A DNA stretch of 6,665 nucleotides from an uncultured Bacteroidales bacterium (lineage in GTDB: Bacteria > Bacteroidota > Bacteroidia > Bacteroidales > UBA932), in the NCBI GenBank assembly GCA_902488725.1, contig CABTXO010000093.1:1-6665 (forward strand), written 5' to 3'. Of this stretch, positions 4,831-6,665 are shown one piece after another. The notes beneath the pieces were generated by a model. It was not told the DNA's origin. It worked only from the letters and a program-made list of their open reading frames with translations, and ran no database searches. Made by a program: the position numbers and the translations under genes. Positions within the stretch are counted from its first letter, which is position 1. Each line of letters begins with the position of its first letter.

Positions 4831-6276
4831 ATGAATATGTTTGACAAGAGTATTTACATCAGAAGACGCCGCACGCTGTTGGAGAAGATGGCGGCGACGG
4901 CCCCGGAAGGGAAACGCGGCATCGCCCTGTTCCTCGGCAATGTCGAGGCGGCCGCCCAGTACAAGGACAACCCCTATAAATTCCGTCAGGAATCCTCCTG
5001 GCTGTACTACTTCGGACTGGATGAACCGCGGTTCGCAGCGATTCTGGATCTGGACAACGGGGAAGAAATTTTGTTTGCGGACGATGTCGAGATCGGTGAC
5101 ATCATCTGGATGGGGCCGCAGCCTTCGGTGGCTTCCAAGGCCGCCTTGACGGGGATCGGACAGTCCGCTTCGTACGGGTCGCTCAACGTCCGGGTGACCA
5201 AGGCGCTGGCGCAGGGCAGGCCGATCCATTTCCTGCCTCCGTCCCGGTACTACAACACGCTGAAACTGGCGGCCCTGACCGGACTCGGCAACGAGGCCGT
5301 GTCCAAGGTGGCGCCGATGGATGTGGACAACGGACGGCATGCCTCGGAAGAACTGGTTAAAGCCGTGATCTCCATGCGGCTGGTGAAAGAAGACTGCGAA
5401 ATCGAGCAGCTGGACGATGCAGGAGCCCTCGGGCAGGAGATGCACACGGCGGCCCGCAATGCCGTGAAAATCGGCGTGATCGAGCAGGAAATCGTCGGCC
5501 TGATGGAAGGGGTGACGCTCAGCAAGGGCTGGGGTGCTTCCTTCCCGACGATCCTGACGCAGCACGGAGAGACCCTGCACAATCATCTGCATGACAAACG
5601 GATCGAGCCGGGGAAACTGCTGGTCATCGATGCCGGAGCCGAGAACAACATGCACTACGCATCCGACTTTACGCGGACCCTGCCGACCGGCGGAAAATTC
5701 ACGCAAAAGCAACGGGAGATCTACCAGATTGTCTGCGACTGCAACGAACTGGCGTTCAAGCTCACGAAGCCGGGAGTGACCTACCGGGATGTGCACCTGG
5801 CCGTTGCGCGGCTGATGCTGGAGAATCTCCGTTCGCTGGACATCGTCCGCGGCAATCTGGACAACATGGTCGCCGAGGGGATCGCTGGACTGTTCCAGCC
5901 GCACGGCCTGGGCCACAACATCGGTCTGGATGTACATGACATGGAGGATCTCGGAGAGGATCTGGTCGGGTACGATCCGGACCAGAAACGCTCCACGCAA
6001 CTCGGGCTCGGCAGCCTCCGGATGGCCCGCAGGCTGGTGCCGGGGAACTTCATCTCCGACGAGCCGGGCATTTACTTCATTCCGGCGCTGATCGAGAAAT
6101 GGAAGAGCGAGAAGCGGGACAGGGGCTTCGTGAATTACCAAAAATTGGAGAGCTACTACGATTTCGGCGGCATCCGCCTGGAGGACGACGTGCTCGTGAC
6201 GGAGGACGGCGCCCGCTTCACCGGCCCGAACCGCCTGCCCATCCAGCCGGATGATGTTGAAGCCGCGATGAGTTAA
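4831..6276 (+). CDS. Aminopeptidase P family M24 metallopeptidase (481 aa)
   Basis: Probable Xaa-Pro aminopeptidase or related prolidase-type enzyme acting on proline-containing peptides. The N-terminal AMP_N-like domain (about 5-145) includes FRQESSWLYYFGLDEP, the usual start of that fold. The M24 catalytic domain spans about 170-460. The five metal ligands are complete: D267 (VIDAGAE), D279 (SDFTRT), H362 (GLGHNIG), E411 (SDEPGIY) and E451 (IRLEDD). Two segments are longer than in E. coli PepP: one between H362 and E411 containing GYDPDQKRSTQ, and one between E411 and E451 containing an aromatic/basic stretch (about 419-440). There is no signal peptide, so it is probably cytoplasmic. The ATG at 4831 follows a good promoter; a second ATG at 4837 is possible. 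It is unlike the 615-aa aminopeptidase P in domain number, so the two are not recent duplicates. Exact substrate preference cannot be told from sequence. Confidence 0.93.
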   Translation: MNMFDKSIYIRRRRTLLEKMAATAPEGKRGIALFLGNVEAAAQYKDNPYKFRQESSWLYYFGLDEPRFAAILDLDNGEEILFADDVEIGDIIWMGPQPSVASKAALTGIGQSASYGSLNVRVTKALAQGRPIHFLPPSRYYNTLKLAALTGLGNEAVSKVAPMDVDNGRHASEELVKAVISMRLVKEDCEIEQLDDAGALGQEMHTAARNAVKIGVIEQEIVGLMEGVTLSKGWGASFPTILTQHGETLHNHLHDKRIEPGKLLVIDAGAENNMHYASDFTRTLPTGGKFTQKQREIYQIVCDCNELAFKLTKPGVTYRDVHLAVARLMLENLRSLDIVRGNLDNMVAEGIAGLFQPHGLGHNIGLDVHDMEDLGEDLVGYDPDQKRSTQLGLGSLRMARRLVPGNFISDEPGIYFIPALIEKWKSEKRDRGFVNYQKLESYYDFGGIRLEDDVLVTEDGARFTGPNRLPIQPDDVEAAMS

Positions 6277-6364
6277 TCTGTTCCGGCGTCCTGTTCGGGA
6301 CGGGCATCAAATTGATCGCCTCCGGTCTCATGATGTACCATATCATCGTCTATCTGGGCTGAAC
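6277..6364 (+). other. 88-bp spacer with a short hydrophobic reading frame
   Basis: No promoter matching the TTTG/TAnnTTTG form and no good terminator are visible, so the two flanking genes may be co-transcribed. One frame, open from 6261 to the stop at 6360-6362, reads as a hydrophobic peptide (SGVLFGTGIKLIASGLMMYH and on to VYLG). Its first ATG is near its end (6330), so as a gene it would have only 10 codons. It may be chance or the tail of a lost membrane-protein gene. Confidence 0.4.
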
Positions 6365-6665
6365 ATGACCGATGCACAATCCGCCTTCCTGTCCGAGATC
6401 CGGGGCTTTCTGCCTGCGGAACGGATCTATACCGATGAACTGCGGCGCTTCGCCTGGGGCACCGACGCCGGCTTCTACCGGCTCGTCCCGCAGATCGTCA
6501 TCCGGTCGGACAATGAACAGGAGGTCTCGAAGCTGCTGGCGACAGCCTCCCGGCTGCATATTCCCGTCACCTTCCGCGCCGCCGGCACCAGCCTTTCCGG
6601 ACAGGCCATCAGCGATTCCGTGCTGATCGTCGCCGGGAAACGTTGGGAACGGTACGCGGTCTCGA
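6365..6665 (+). CDS. FAD-linked oxidase, GlcD/D-lactate dehydrogenase-like (3' end missing)
   Basis: The frame is open from the ATG at 6365 to the window end (100 full codons), beginning MTDAQSAFLSEIRGFLPAER. It then shows IYTDELRRFAWGTDAGFYR and the FAD_binding_4 (PCMH-type) core: PQIVIRSDNEQEVSKLL (residues 42-58), followed by VTFRAAGTSLSGQ (68-80), equivalent to the RGGGTSLAGQ pyrophosphate-binding loop. Enzymes of this family oxidise 2-hydroxy acids such as D-lactate or glycolate and pass electrons to the respiratory chain. The N-terminal form resembles the large proteins that fuse this domain to a C-terminal Fe-S/CCG domain, but that part is outside the window. The start is chosen as the first ATG giving the family N-terminus. 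It lies 88 nt after the M24 gene on the same strand, so an operon is possible. Confidence 0.88.
   Translation, partial: MTDAQSAFLSEIRGFLPAERIYTDELRRFAWGTDAGFYRLVPQIVIRSDNEQEVSKLLATASRLHIPVTFRAAGTSLSGQAISDSVLIVAGKRWERYAVS

Noticed and set aside
4789..6141. 450-codon open frame on the minus strand
   Set aside because: It is exactly antisense to the M24 gene, whose plus-strand protein has complete catalytic motifs. The antisense protein has no recognisable domain and is rich in H, R, V and G, as expected from a GC-rich shadow frame.
6287..6302. Small hairpin CGTCC-N6-GGACG after the M24 gene
   Set aside because: It has only 5 bp of stem and no T-run, so it is not a credible terminator.

Overview
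The window looks like chromosomal DNA from a GC-rich member of the Bacteroidota, probably Bacteroidales. This rests on two exact matches to the Bacteroidota promoter form (a -33 TTTG/TTG about 20 bp before TAnnTTTG), on AT-rich rather than Shine-Dalgarno leaders before several start codons, and on protein families common in that phylum. No species can be named from the sequence.

Layout. Positions 1-1318 (+) hold the 3' part of a TrpB2-type tryptophan synthase beta chain; its start lies before the window. It converges on a minus-strand operon, and the two are separated by a strong hairpin terminator (1343-1378) and a 26-bp tandem duplication that includes the end of the facing gene. The minus-strand operon runs from a promoter near 4297-4328 down to 1408: a YtxH-type membrane-anchored helical protein (130 aa), a two-helix YqjE/holin_3_6-like membrane protein (114 aa), an uncharacterised 78-aa protein that overlaps it by 8 nt, and a full-length aminopeptidase P of the long, XPNPEP1-like type (615 aa).

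Positions 4239-4830 contain no intact gene. They hold the minus-strand promoter with a perfect GTGACG-N6-CGTCAC inverted repeat beside it, a decayed, frameshifted piece of an IS30-family transposase (about 4532-4784), a 30-bp hairpin, and a promoter for the next gene. That gene (4831-6276, +) is a second, shorter M24 metallopeptidase (481 aa) with a complete metal-binding set. At the right edge, a FAD-linked oxidase (GlcD/Dld-like) starts at 6365 and runs off the window.

How the genes relate. The two M24 enzymes probably remove N-terminal residues ahead of proline in peptides and so belong to peptide catabolism; they differ in architecture and are transcribed divergently. The three small envelope-type proteins resemble in layout the yqjD-yqjE-yqjK cassette of Enterobacteria, which suggests an inner-membrane or stress role, but that is inference. 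TrpB2 makes tryptophan from indole and serine and has no visible functional tie to its neighbours. I found no convincing new multi-gene system, CRISPR array, tRNA or rRNA. The most unusual items are the 3'-end duplication, the promoter sitting at the edge of the IS30 remnant, and the candidate operator upstream of the ytxH operon.
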